This document shows, in pieces, positions 7,495-14,926 of a DNA stretch of 23,872 bases; the first letter of the stretch is position 1; each line of letters begins with the position of its first letter. The notes beneath the pieces were generated by a model. The model was not told the DNA's origin. It saw only the letters and a program-made list of their open reading frames with translations, and searched no databases. The stretch covers positions 24,508 through 48,379 of the forward strand of contig DGLO01000119.1 in NCBI GenBank assembly GCA_002388005.1. The letters are read 5' to 3'. A program made the position numbers and the translations under genes. The DNA is from Candidatus Neomicrothrix sp. UBA4542. Lineage in GTDB: Bacteria > Actinomycetota > Acidimicrobiia > Acidimicrobiales > Poriferisodalaceae.

Positions 7495-8682
7495 CTAGTC
7501 GCGCTCTTTGATGAGAGAAGCGGCGCCTCTTGGGACCAGTAAAACCCATGTTGATCCAGGTGTCATGGCTATGGGACGGCCGTTGTTGTCAGCGAAGCGA
7601 GTGTGGACAGTGACATTAGGTTTATCCCAACGGCCTTCTATGACCTTGCCATCGGTGAGTATCCAGGCAGTTCCTTTTCCCTCACTTATTTGTGCGATGG
7701 GGATTCGCGCGCCGTTTGAGTCAAGTTCGTCAGTTAGGACGTACTTGACGAACTGAATGACGACGTTCTGAGGCGCGAGACCAACGAAGCCTCCTTGGCT
7801 ATTCATGACCGTATGGCGTGCACCGTTTTGGAATCGCTGCCAGCCAGCGACTTCGGTGGACCATCTGAATGACACGTCGGTCGTTCCCCAGGCAACGTCA
7901 ACACCGTTGACGGGTTCGGCCTGTGAGTTGTCCTTGCGGTCGAGAGTGCGGAATGGCCATAGTGGTTCTGGGACAGAGAGGTCATCGGGTGCGTGTCGAA
8001 GCAATTCGCCGCTACGCGCCCATAGGTCGCTGGGTGCGGGCCGGTCAGGGTGTCGCCAGTAATCGGAGGGTTTCCGGTAGACCCCAACGTCGACCACCGC
8101 CACTGTGTCTAGCAAGCGCCGAAAAGCCCAATTGGCTCCGCTCCATCCGAATAGCATTCCATCGAAAGGCATCAATAGCGGGATGTCAGTTGAGCGACCC
8201 GAGCGCACGGGGCCGACGGACTCAGGTACTTGGGTGTGGAAGATCGCTAGAAACCTAGTGAGTCCTCCTTCGACAAGCTCTTCGAAAACAACGTCTGCTT
8301 CCTGGATCCCTTCTTGAGGTATCGCAGTCGGCGCGTTATCGATCTTCAACGCTAAGCGAGGAGCCCGCTGGGACGCTTCGGTCATTGGTGTCCCGCGATA
8401 GGGCGCTAAGGGTCCGCCTATTTGCGCTTTGTCTTCTTTGTTGCCTGGGGGGGTAAATCTAGTGGTGGGAGGTGCTGGCGCGGCCGAAGTAGTAGTTGTT
8501 ATCTGCGCGTCGCCGTCATCACGTTGGGTGATCTGTTCGCTGACAGAGGTTGCGGTTTGATCGATTGCAGATGCGACGGTGACGGAATCGTTTGTGGTTC
8601 CGATGGCGTCGTCGCGCACATCGGCGGCGCATGAGGTCAGGAGTGTCATGCAAAATGCAACCGCGGCGCCACTTCGCATCAT
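7495..8682 (-). CDS. DUF3048 (YerB-like) lipoprotein
   Basis: A 395-residue predicted lipoprotein. The N-terminus has a short signal peptide with lipobox L15-T16-S17-C18 (TLLTSC), followed by a Thr/Ser/Ala-rich, low-complexity linker to about residue 75, typical of a tether. The folded part begins at PLAPYRGTPM and carries DUF3048 hallmarks: LALKIDNAPTAIPQEGIQEAD, VVFEELVEGGLTRFLAIFH and PVRSGRSTDIPLL. The C-terminal half (WGTTDVSFRW, then GKGTAWILTDGKVIEGRW) matches the second DUF3048 subdomain. Function is unknown in the family (B. subtilis YerB is the named example). It starts 7 bases after the dead M48-like gene and is therefore probably co-translated with it. The tandem ATG ATG start is clear. 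Confidence 0.85.
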   Translation of the reverse strand: MMRSGAAVAFCMTLLTSCAADVRDDAIGTTNDSVTVASAIDQTATSVSEQITQRDDGDAQITTTTSAAPAPPTTRFTPPGNKEDKAQIGGPLAPYRGTPMTEASQRAPRLALKIDNAPTAIPQEGIQEADVVFEELVEGGLTRFLAIFHTQVPESVGPVRSGRSTDIPLLMPFDGMLFGWSGANWAFRRLLDTVAVVDVGVYRKPSDYWRHPDRPAPSDLWARSGELLRHAPDDLSVPEPLWPFRTLDRKDNSQAEPVNGVDVAWGTTDVSFRWSTEVAGWQRFQNGARHTVMNSQGGFVGLAPQNVVIQFVKYVLTDELDSNGARIPIAQISEGKGTAWILTDGKVIEGRWDKPNVTVHTRFADNNGRPIAMTPGSTWVLLVPRGAASLIKERD

Positions 8683-8689
8683 CTAAAAG

Positions 8690-9478
8690 TTATATCTCGC
8701 GAAGGGAGGAGATCCGAGCCTCGAAGCTGGGTCGTTCTGTCTCACTTGAGGGATCTGCCAGCCAAAGGGGCGCTGTAACGGGGTCGACTTCTGGTAGGCG
8801 GTGCTGATTCTCTAAATTCTCGAGTGCCTCGATCATGCCGGGTGGGTATCGAGTAAGTACTACGCCGGCAGCGTCATCGAGGAAATCGTTGCTCAGGTAA
8901 CGGTCTGTCGCTAGCTGACGCCGGTATACGGGACCCAGCAGAAGAAACGGCCAGATCTGAACTCGGGATGATCCCAGGGTCAAACCGAAGGTGCTGAGCG
9001 CCGTCGTAGTCAAAGACACTCGATGGTTTGATATTTGTGCGATCCGATTAGCGAGTGCTGCTTCGAGCTCTACGCGGGTGGTGTTCTCAAGTAGCCCCGT
9101 TGTGATTATCAATATTGATCTGTCAGGGACGCGTCCGATTGCGGCCATGTTGCGTGCTGACGAGCTAAGTACACGAATCTCCGGAGTTGATATGCCAGTC
9201 GTCAGGCACAGGGCGTCAACCAAATTGTTCAACCGCGGATAGTTTCCCGCCGGCGGCGCAGTTTCTCCGCAACAAGCGAGGAGTCGACGTGTCGTGTTTC
9301 TTGATGACCTGGCGACCCATCCAACAATTGTCAGCGCTATGAGTGGCGGTATCCAAATCGGCAAGTTCAGAAGGAGTCCAGCTACGTACAACACGGCGGC
9401 GGTCAACAGGACAGAAAACCAAAACATGACGGTGAGAGAAGTCACGCGTTGTTGGTTTCTCTCGCTCCTGTTCTCCAT
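8690..9478 (-). CDS. Catalytically dead M48/HtpX-like membrane protein
   Basis: This 262-residue protein has two N-terminal membrane helices (about 16-37 and 41-57), then the HtpX/M48 layout: YPRLNNLVDALCLTTGI, ITTGLLENTTRVELEAAL, and later FLDDAAGVVLTRYPPG. The zinc site is destroyed. The HExxH position reads N-R-I-A-Q (144-148), and the third-ligand Glu in the ExxAD segment is Asp (N-D-F-L-D-D). The frame is open and fold residues around the site remain, so this is a pseudoprotease rather than a frameshifted gene. A TTG at 9502 would add eight residues; the ATG at 9478 is preferred. It lies between the PimA-like gene and the DUF3048 lipoprotein, with no link to either known from sequence. 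Confidence 0.75.
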   Translation of the reverse strand: MENRSERNQQRVTSLTVMFWFSVLLTAAVLYVAGLLLNLPIWIPPLIALTIVGWVARSSRNTTRRLLACCGETAPPAGNYPRLNNLVDALCLTTGISTPEIRVLSSSARNMAAIGRVPDRSILIITTGLLENTTRVELEAALANRIAQISNHRVSLTTTALSTFGLTLGSSRVQIWPFLLLGPVYRRQLATDRYLSNDFLDDAAGVVLTRYPPGMIEALENLENQHRLPEVDPVTAPLWLADPSSETERPSFEARISSLREI

Positions 9479-9567
9479 GTGGTTTCCGTATCTCCGATCC
9501 AAGTGGGCTGCTAGACATCGCAGTGTAGGGGTCCAAGCAACTCGGGATTGATGCCCGCTCGGCTAGC

Positions 9568-10719
9568 TCAAGATCGCCTTCTACCTATCTCGAATGGCCA
9601 ACCTATTCGACTCAGTTCCCCGCGCCAGCCCCCTCTTTCGGGATCGTTGCGTTCGATCTCGATGGCGCGTTCATATAAGCCGAGGTATGTCTCAGCGAGT
9701 CGAGCCATTGAAAATTCTGATGCCCGTCGCAACCCGGCTTCGGATAGCTGATCCGAAAGGTGTTTGTCTTCGAGCACATGCCTCAAGCCGGAGTTGAGTG
9801 CTTGAACGTTCCCTGGTGGAACCAGGTGCGCCTCATCCCCGCCTATAGCAACGTTGCGGTATCCGGGCAGGTCGCTCGCTACAACTGGGGTGCCCGCGGC
9901 CATCGCCTCTAGCAGCACGATTCCGAAGCTCTCGCCTCGGAGGGAGGGCGCACAAAGAACGTCGGCTCCTTTAATTCTCGAAATTTTCTCTTCGTCGCTT
10001 ACCGGACCCAACCACACGACGCGCTCGTCGGAGCCGTACCGAGAACGCAGTTCGTCGGTCTGAGGGCCATCGGACATAACCCAAAGCGTTACGTCTGTCG
10101 GCATTGAGGCGACCGCTTGCAATAGCACCTCTAATCCTTTGCGGGGTTCGTGTCGACCCACGTAGGCAATGGTCGCTCCTGTGGTGTTCGCCCCAGGCGA
10201 GGTACGGAAGTTCTCAACTTCGATGCCATTGAAGACCACCTCGTAGTGGCCTCCTAGCGCTTCGTGAGCCATGTCGCGCGCATCTGCGGAGACAGCGGCT
10301 CGAACGTTCATCCGAGTGGAGAGCCACCGGACTCCGGGGGTGAGGTACGCCTTGCTCCCTCCGGCCGCGTGCCAGGTCCCCACGATGGGAGCGCTGCGCA
10401 TAAACAAAGCCGTTTGGCAAGGTCCCGGACAGATGGGTTCATGAATATGTATGACGTCAAATTCTTCATCCCTAAAAGCACGAATCGTGCGAAGGGTGCA
10501 CGCTAGGTCGGGCGCTATCGGTGCGATTGATCCGTTAGCGAAGGTAGGGATACTCGCGCCCAACGGGGTTACCCCGGTTTCGGGTGGGGCTCCGTCACAT
10601 GGACCTAGAACTCGTACCTGATGACCGAGGCCACTCAGAGCTCTTGCTAGTCCAAGAACCTGTGTCTGCACACCACCCGGACTGGTGAGACTGTAGGGCG
10701 AAACAATTCCGATCCTCAC
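9568..10719 (-). CDS. pimA: PimA-like phosphatidylinositol alpha-mannosyltransferase (GT4)
   Basis: A GT-B glycosyltransferase of about 383 residues predicted to move mannose from GDP-mannose to the 2-OH of phosphatidyl-myo-inositol at the inner membrane face, the first step of PIM synthesis. It matches mycobacterial PimA along its length: VRIGIVSPYS at the start, the PGGVQ loop, DVIHIHEP, a conserved GTWH His, donor-site GRHEPRKG (Arg and Lys), and the EX7E pair in GESFGIVLLEAM. The GTG at 10719 gives the family N-terminus. A GTG at 10755, with AGGG 7 bases upstream, would add 12 residues and cannot be excluded. It follows the acyltransferase gene as in M. tuberculosis (Rv2611c-Rv2610c). The mannose/inositol specificity is inferred from neighbours. 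Confidence 0.88.
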   Translation of the reverse strand: MRIGIVSPYSLTSPGGVQTQVLGLARALSGLGHQVRVLGPCDGAPPETGVTPLGASIPTFANGSIAPIAPDLACTLRTIRAFRDEEFDVIHIHEPICPGPCQTALFMRSAPIVGTWHAAGGSKAYLTPGVRWLSTRMNVRAAVSADARDMAHEALGGHYEVVFNGIEVENFRTSPGANTTGATIAYVGRHEPRKGLEVLLQAVASMPTDVTLWVMSDGPQTDELRSRYGSDERVVWLGPVSDEEKISRIKGADVLCAPSLRGESFGIVLLEAMAAGTPVVASDLPGYRNVAIGGDEAHLVPPGNVQALNSGLRHVLEDKHLSDQLSEAGLRRASEFSMARLAETYLGLYERAIEIERNDPERGGWRGELSRIGWPFEIGRRRS

Positions 10720-10773
10720 GACCAACAACGCTAGGTGATGGAAGTCCAAAGGCACACTAAAGCCCTGAGAGTT

Positions 10774-11697
10774 TCAAGACTCCAGGGTTGAGTCGCTCGG
10801 CCAATTGGGTTGGAACAGATGCCATTGTTCGGGAGCCCGCCGGATGAGTATCGCCAGTTCGTCGGCAAGAGCACCGGTCACTCGTTCAACGTCTTCTTTG
10901 ACTGTCGCTTGCCGCGTCGTGTCGAGAGGCGGGCGAACAACGCCAAGATGTCCCCCTCGAGGTTGGAAGTAAACCGCTGTCGGCAGAACAGAAGCTCCTG
11001 TGCGAAGAGCGAGGAGCGCTGGGCCGGCTGGGAGGGTGGTTCTCTCTCCGAGAAACTCAACTTCGGTGCCTCCTCCGGCAATATCTCGGTCACAAAGGAG
11101 ACAAACAATCTCATTTCGTTTCAAAGAGGCTGCGATCTCCGGCCCGGCAGATGGTCCGAGGGGAACAACTTTCATTCCCAGTCTGGAGCGAAACCCTGCG
11201 AACCATTGAAATAGTTCTGGAGGTTCGATGGGTTCGACAACGACGGTGATCGGGAGTTTGTTAACTGTTGCCATCCAAAATCCGGCCCATTCCCAACCAC
11301 CTAAATGCGGGAGAGCAAGAATGACTCCCTTGCCCCGGCTCAGTGCCTGTTCGACATATTGGTAATCGGGAACCTCTATGCCCTTAGAAAGTCGGGTACT
11401 TCGAACTGAGGGCAAGCGAAACGACTCGATCCAATATCGACAGTATGAAGCGAACGCATTTGTCGTAGCGCGTCTGATGTCAGTACTCGTTGCCTCACTC
11501 CCCATCGCTCGACTCATATGGCGTTCAACCATTCGTCGTTTTTCTCGAAGCGTCTTGCTGAGCGGAAGCGCAAGTACCTGCGGCACGGCAGCGGCTAGCG
11601 GCCCGGGCAGTATTCGCGCCGCTATCGCTCCAGCTCGATAAAGCGTCGTGATACCGCGGCCCGGCAAATCAGCCTCGACGGTTCGAGGAAGGAACAT
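10774..11697 (-). CDS. PatA-like phosphatidylinositol mannoside acyltransferase
   Basis: A 307-residue member of the LpxL/HtrB/PatA lysophospholipid acyltransferase family. The H-x4-E active site is H131-L-G-G-W-E136. A substrate-site block DRDIAGGGTEVEFLGE (203-218) and PAGPALLALRTGA follow. In mycobacteria PatA acylates the mannose of PIM1/PIM2 on the cytosolic face; its place between the PI-phosphate synthase and the PimA-like gene supports the same role here. The ATG at 11697 overlaps the previous coding end by 29 bases; a TTG near 11667 would shorten it by ten residues and remove the overlap. Family call is sure, the exact acceptor inferred. Confidence 0.88.
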   Translation of the reverse strand: MFLPRTVEADLPGRGITTLYRAGAIAARILPGPLAAAVPQVLALPLSKTLREKRRMVERHMSRAMGSEATSTDIRRATTNAFASYCRYWIESFRLPSVRSTRLSKGIEVPDYQYVEQALSRGKGVILALPHLGGWEWAGFWMATVNKLPITVVVEPIEPPELFQWFAGFRSRLGMKVVPLGPSAGPEIAASLKRNEIVCLLCDRDIAGGGTEVEFLGERTTLPAGPALLALRTGASVLPTAVYFQPRGGHLGVVRPPLDTTRQATVKEDVERVTGALADELAILIRRAPEQWHLFQPNWPSDSTLES

Positions 11698-12277
11698 CAG
11701 GGCTGGCTTGCCGCCAAACCTTGAAGAACCTCTGCAATGCGGTAGCTGAGGTCAATGCCAGCATGACCCACAGCACTGGAATGAGAATCGCGTTGAAACA
11801 CAATCCGAAACCGAGAACGACCATCCGTTCAGCGCGTTCCATCAAGCCTCCTTTGGCCTGATACCCCAATAATTCCGCTTTGGCTCTCTCGTAGCTGATC
11901 AGAGACGAGACGGCGAGAACAGCCATGGGGAGAAGTGCCATCTTTCCCCCGTTGCTGTCAGCTAGGTGCCATCCAACACCGCATAGCAGCAGACCGTCGG
12001 TGACGCGATCGGCCGTCGAGTCGAAGAAAGCTCCACGTTTTGACGAAGTCCCGGCCGCTGAGGCAACTGCGCCATCTAAAAGGTCCGGAATGGCCGTCAG
12101 AATCAAGAAGGTGAGACCCAATCGCAGTTGCCCTTGGCTGATAAACATGCAAGCTGCAACAGACATCAACAGCCCAAGGCAGGTAAGGAAATCCGCACTA
12201 ATACCCACTCGAACCAACATCCGACCGACTGGTCCTACTATGCGATCAACTCCGTTGCGGAAGTTTCCGTCGAACAT
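11669..12277 (-). CDS. pgsA: CDP-alcohol phosphatidyltransferase, probable PI-phosphate synthase
   Basis: A 202-residue integral membrane enzyme. The CDP-alcohol phosphotransferase motif runs from D65-L-L-D68-G69 through G82 and D86 to D90, with all four Asp and both Gly present. Position 73, normally Arg in the consensus, is Ser. Hydrophobic segments fit the usual six helices. In M. tuberculosis the homologue at this place (Rv2612c) joins CDP-diacylglycerol and inositol 1-phosphate; the flanking HIT, acyltransferase and PimA-like genes support that specificity over phosphatidylglycerophosphate synthesis. Its ATG overlaps the previous stop by one base (TGATG). The symbol is used in the mycobacterial pgsA1 sense. 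Confidence 0.88.
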   Translation of the reverse strand: MFDGNFRNGVDRIVGPVGRMLVRVGISADFLTCLGLLMSVAACMFISQGQLRLGLTFLILTAIPDLLDGAVASAAGTSSKRGAFFDSTADRVTDGLLLCGVGWHLADSNGGKMALLPMAVLAVSSLISYERAKAELLGYQAKGGLMERAERMVVLGFGLCFNAILIPVLWVMLALTSATALQRFFKVWRQASPDVPSSNRRG

Positions 12278-12804
12278 CAGGTTTCGCTTTCCTGGTCGTC
12301 TTCAGATTCTGTGGTTCGAATCCAATCCTCGGGGTTGTCTTCCACGTATGTGTCGACGATGTGTCCATCAATCGCGTCAACCAGGACAAGCCCTCGACTC
12401 ACCGGTGGGTCTTCAGCGGAGTAAACAAGCATCTTCCAGGTGGGACGACTCATAAGCCCCCGCCAGCCGAGTTGTGCGCTGGCGTGACCAACGGGGAACC
12501 CGACCGCTTGGTTTGCCGACACCAACGCTGCGTTCTCGTCAAGACCAAACGCTCGACCAGTTGCGACACTGTAAAGACCGAAAAGACCGAGTCCGCAGCA
12601 TCCGATTAATAGTCCCGCGTTAACGAGCACGGGTTCGCCAGGCACGCTAAGAGACCAGATTCCAACCGCGATCGCGATCGCGACGTATAGCGAGCCCGTT
12701 ATCGTTCGGCGCTTGTTGTCGGGAAACTTGTAGGCGCCAACGAACCCTCGATCAAGATCCTCTGGGAGTTCGTCACGTGCTTCGCGGTTGTCCACATTGT
12801 TCAC
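12277..12804 (-). CDS. Small two-helix membrane protein of unknown function
   Basis: A 175-residue protein I do not recognise. It begins with an acidic, Asn/Asp/Glu-rich stretch (about 1-31), then two hydrophobic segments (about 37-55, TGSLYVAIAIAVGIWSL, and 62-82, VNAGLLIGCCGLGLFGLY). A soluble domain follows, with LGWRGLMSRPTWKMLVYSAEDPP and RGLVLVDAIDGHIVDTY, ending in an acidic tail. The start is GTG at 12804 with AGG 5 bases upstream. It lies between the HIT-family gene and the PI-phosphate synthase and overlaps the latter's ATG by one base, so it is translationally tied to inositol lipid synthesis. A helper or envelope role is possible but only inferred. Confidence 0.75.
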   Translation of the reverse strand: MNNVDNREARDELPEDLDRGFVGAYKFPDNKRRTITGSLYVAIAIAVGIWSLSVPGEPVLVNAGLLIGCCGLGLFGLYSVATGRAFGLDENAALVSANQAVGFPVGHASAQLGWRGLMSRPTWKMLVYSAEDPPVSRGLVLVDAIDGHIVDTYVEDNPEDWIRTTESEDDQESET

Positions 12805-12834
12805 GCTACCTGCCGCTCATCGCTTAGTGAGGGC

Positions 12835-13341
12835 TCAATCGAAAGCGCTTCGAAGGCGCTCAAGTGTTGAATCTAAAGTTTCCGGCAATACTCGGACACC
12901 GCCAACTGTGGTCATGAAGTTCGTGTCGCCATCCCAGCGCGGTAACACATGAACATGAAGGTGGTCGGGTATTCCGGCGCCTGCTCCCCTACCTATGTTG
13001 GCGCCCATGTTCACCCCGTCTGGGGTGTACGAAGTTTGGATCGCCCCAATAGTTCTAACCACTAAGTCAAACATCTCAAGACGCGTTGTCGGGTTGAGAT
13101 CATCAAAGTCAGCGACGTGTTCGTAGGGAAGGACCATGACATGGCCCGTGTTGTACGGGTACGCGTTCAGAATCACTGCTGCGCTCTCTCCGGTGTACAC
13201 CAACTGTTCCGGGTAACTGGCACGTAAATCCAACACCGAACACAAAACACATTTACCTTCTGAGGCGCGCGAGATTTCGCCTGTCTCACCACTCACGTAG
13301 TCCTGACGCCAAGTGGCCCACATACGATCCAGACCATCCAT
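12835..13341 (-). CDS. HIT-family hydrolase/Ap4A phosphorylase-like
   Basis: A 168-residue histidine triad protein. The triad H127-L-H129-V-H131-V-L carries the nucleophilic His, and the N-terminal C31-V-L-C34 is the usual zinc Cys pair of this subgroup. YPYNTGHVMVLPYEHV (61-76) is a second family signature. The homologue at the matching place in M. tuberculosis (Rv2613c) is a diadenosine tetraphosphate phosphorylase, so nucleotide clearing is likely. A GAGG 8 bases before the ATG at 13341 supports the start. It lies upstream of the membrane lipid genes and downstream of the F420-type reductase. Confidence 0.92.
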   Translation of the reverse strand: MDGLDRMWATWRQDYVSGETGEISRASEGKCVLCSVLDLRASYPEQLVYTGESAAVILNAYPYNTGHVMVLPYEHVADFDDLNPTTRLEMFDLVVRTIGAIQTSYTPDGVNMGANIGRGAGAGIPDHLHVHVLPRWDGDTNFMTTVGGVRVLPETLDSTLERLRSAFD

Positions 13342-13366
13342 CAGGAAGTCCTCAGCGAATTAACAA

Positions 13367-14020
13367 TCATTCGAGACCAACGAGTTTCAGCGCGACTCGG
13401 GTTCGATAGCGAGTATTCAGTTGAAGAAGAACAGCAGTAAACGCTTCGATGGCCGTGGCATTCGACAAGTTTCCACAATCTAGAACCCTCGCACCGGGAA
13501 TCTTCCCAACAACTTCGGCTACTAAATCGGTGGCTTCTTGGTCGTCACTACAAATCAGTATGTCGCTATCGAGCGGTTGGTCTAAATCACCTAGTTCTTG
13601 TGCCGGAACATGCTGCAATGTCGCAGCAACTTTCGAATCAGGCAACGACGCCTGTACTGACGCTGCGACAGAGCCGCGTGGAGGAATAAGTGGGACGAAT
13701 TCGTCGTCGACGCGCGCTAATGCGTTCGACATCGTCACAACCACTTTATTTCTGACATGATCCTCGACACTTCTAGCGGTGATCGCCGCGGCGTCCCATG
13801 GAGTGGCAATCACAACAAACTCGCACCTCGCGGCGCCAATGTTGTCTGATGGGGAAACAGCCAACTCGCGTTCGGGCCAGCGCGCAATGAGAGTGTCGAC
13901 GACTTCCATCGATCGATACTTTGAACGCGAGCCGAGCACCACTTCATAGCCAACATCGGCCAACCGTGCTGCCAATGCAGACCCGGCCGGTCCGGTTCCG
14001 CCAACAATTCCAATCCGCAT
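13367..14020 (-). CDS. F420-dependent NADP reductase-like oxidoreductase
   Basis: A 217-residue protein with an N-terminal Rossmann fold: MRIGIVGGTGPAGSALAARL, then GYEVVLGSRS, where the Ser-Arg after beta-2 suits the NADP 2'-phosphate. Further family blocks are FVVIATPWDAA and the C-terminal GARVLDCGNLSNATAIEAFTAVLL. The best match is the Fno/NPDP family that passes hydride between coenzyme F420 and NADP, consistent with an actinobacterial host; a plain NADP-binding protein of unknown substrate is the alternative. The ATG at 14020 gives the canonical start; the frame is open to 14122 but the added 34 residues look non-coding. No Shine-Dalgarno is present, and a TACCGT 8 bases upstream suggests a leaderless mRNA. 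It heads the minus-strand array. Confidence 0.85.
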   Translation of the reverse strand: MRIGIVGGTGPAGSALAARLADVGYEVVLGSRSKYRSMEVVDTLIARWPERELAVSPSDNIGAARCEFVVIATPWDAAAITARSVEDHVRNKVVVTMSNALARVDDEFVPLIPPRGSVAASVQASLPDSKVAATLQHVPAQELGDLDQPLDSDILICSDDQEATDLVAEVVGKIPGARVLDCGNLSNATAIEAFTAVLLQLNTRYRTRVALKLVGLE

Positions 14021-14028
14021 GAAGTGCC

Positions 14029-14034
14029 ACGGTA
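14029..14034 (-). promoter_or_regulatory. Candidate -10 for a leaderless NADP-reductase transcript
   Basis: On the minus strand TACCGT (TAnnnT) ends 8 bases before the ATG at 14020, and there is no ribosome-binding site. This is the expected head of the long minus-strand array. No good -35 is seen. The motif is short, so confidence is low. Confidence 0.3.
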
Positions 14035-14127
14035 CTGTCCGAAGGCGAGATACGGTGACTTCATTAGGAGAGTTGGGATGATGGCGCCGATAGGCGGGGC
14101 GAATACACCAAACGGAGGACAACCCTT

Positions 14128-14898
14128 ATGGGTCTGATGGACAGCAAGAAGCTGCTGATCACCGGGGTATTAACGGATGCTTCATTGGCATTCGAGGTTG
14201 CAAAATTGGCTCAGATGGAGGGTGCCGAAGTGGTGCTCACCGGAGCGGGTCGTGCCTTGCGGCTAACGGAAAGGACGGCTCGTAAGTTGCCTGAGACTTG
14301 CGACGTATTGGCTCTTGATGTGACGCAACCGAATGAAATTGAGGCGGTTTTCCTTGATCTTCAAGAACGATGGGGGCGCTTAGACGGTGTCTTGCACGCC
14401 ATTGGCTTCGCTCCTGAAGCGTGCCTCGGCGGCAACTTCCTCAATGCGGATTGGGAAGATGTAAGCGTCGCATTGCATGTTTCCGCCTACAGCCTCAAAG
14501 CATTAGCCGGCGGCCTGCAACCGCTTCTAGCAGAAGCGAACGGTAGCGTCGTCGGTTTGACCTTTGATGCTTCGGTCGCTTGGCCTGTGTACGACTGGAT
14601 GGGGGTAGCGAAAGCTGCGTTCGAGTCAACCGCTCGCTATCTCGCAAAATCGTTAGGGCCGCAAGGGATTCGAGTCAATCTCGTCTCGGCCGGGCCGATT
14701 CGAACGATGGCTGCTAAATCGATCCCCGGATTCGGCGACTTCGAAGATGCATGGCAACAGCGAGCCCCGCTGGGTTGGGACGTGCACGACCAAAATTCGG
14801 TCGCCCGAACGACGTTGGCAATGATGTCAGATTGGTTTCCTATGACGACCGGCGAGATCATCCATGTTGATGGTGGTTATCACGCTATGGGGGCGTGA
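14128..14898 (+). CDS. fabI: Enoyl-[acyl-carrier-protein] reductase [NADH], InhA-like
   Basis: FabI/InhA reduces trans-2-enoyl-ACP in the last step of fatty acid elongation. The 256-residue SDR-fold protein has the glycine loop ITGVLTDASLAFEVAK, DVTQP after beta-3, LHAIGFAPE, the Y155-x6-K162 catalytic pair in PVYDWMGVAKAAFES, and VSAGPIRTMAAKSIPGF. The YDWM spacing and DASVAWP block resemble mycobacterial InhA more than E. coli FabI. The residue matching InhA Ser94 is Ala91. The ATG has GGAGG 9 bases upstream. It is a single-gene unit, divergent from the F420-type reductase and convergent with the CNNM pair 28 bases beyond its stop. No clear terminator hairpin was seen there. Confidence 0.95.
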   Translation: MGLMDSKKLLITGVLTDASLAFEVAKLAQMEGAEVVLTGAGRALRLTERTARKLPETCDVLALDVTQPNEIEAVFLDLQERWGRLDGVLHAIGFAPEACLGGNFLNADWEDVSVALHVSAYSLKALAGGLQPLLAEANGSVVGLTFDASVAWPVYDWMGVAKAAFESTARYLAKSLGPQGIRVNLVSAGPIRTMAAKSIPGFGDFEDAWQQRAPLGWDVHDQNSVARTTLAMMSDWFPMTTGEIIHVDGGYHAMGA

Positions 14899-14926
14899 AG
14901 ATAACTCGGCCCAAAGGTTGACGTCA

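Noticed and set aside
8690..9478. Loss of HExxH as a frameshift artefact
   Set aside because: Family-like sequence continues in the same frame on both sides of the altered site, so no frame change is involved.
11925..12455. A 176-codon plus-strand frame opposite the PI-phosphate synthase and its upstream neighbour
   Set aside because: The minus strand carries the CDP-alcohol phosphotransferase motif in the right frame; the plus frame is Arg/Ser/Pro-rich with no motif.
12668..12682. Two overlapping GCGATCGC palindromes
   Set aside because: They encode an Ala-Ile repeat in a membrane helix of the small membrane protein; I saw no spread of the motif elsewhere that would suggest a HIP1-like element.
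14021..14122. Upstream extension of the F420-type reductase frame
   Set aside because: The 34 extra residues do not look like the family and would cover the divergent promoter region; MRIGIVGGTG at 14020 is the canonical start.
14899..14926. Terminator expected between the convergent fabI and CNNM genes
   Set aside because: The 28-base gap contains no stem-loop followed by T residues that I could find.
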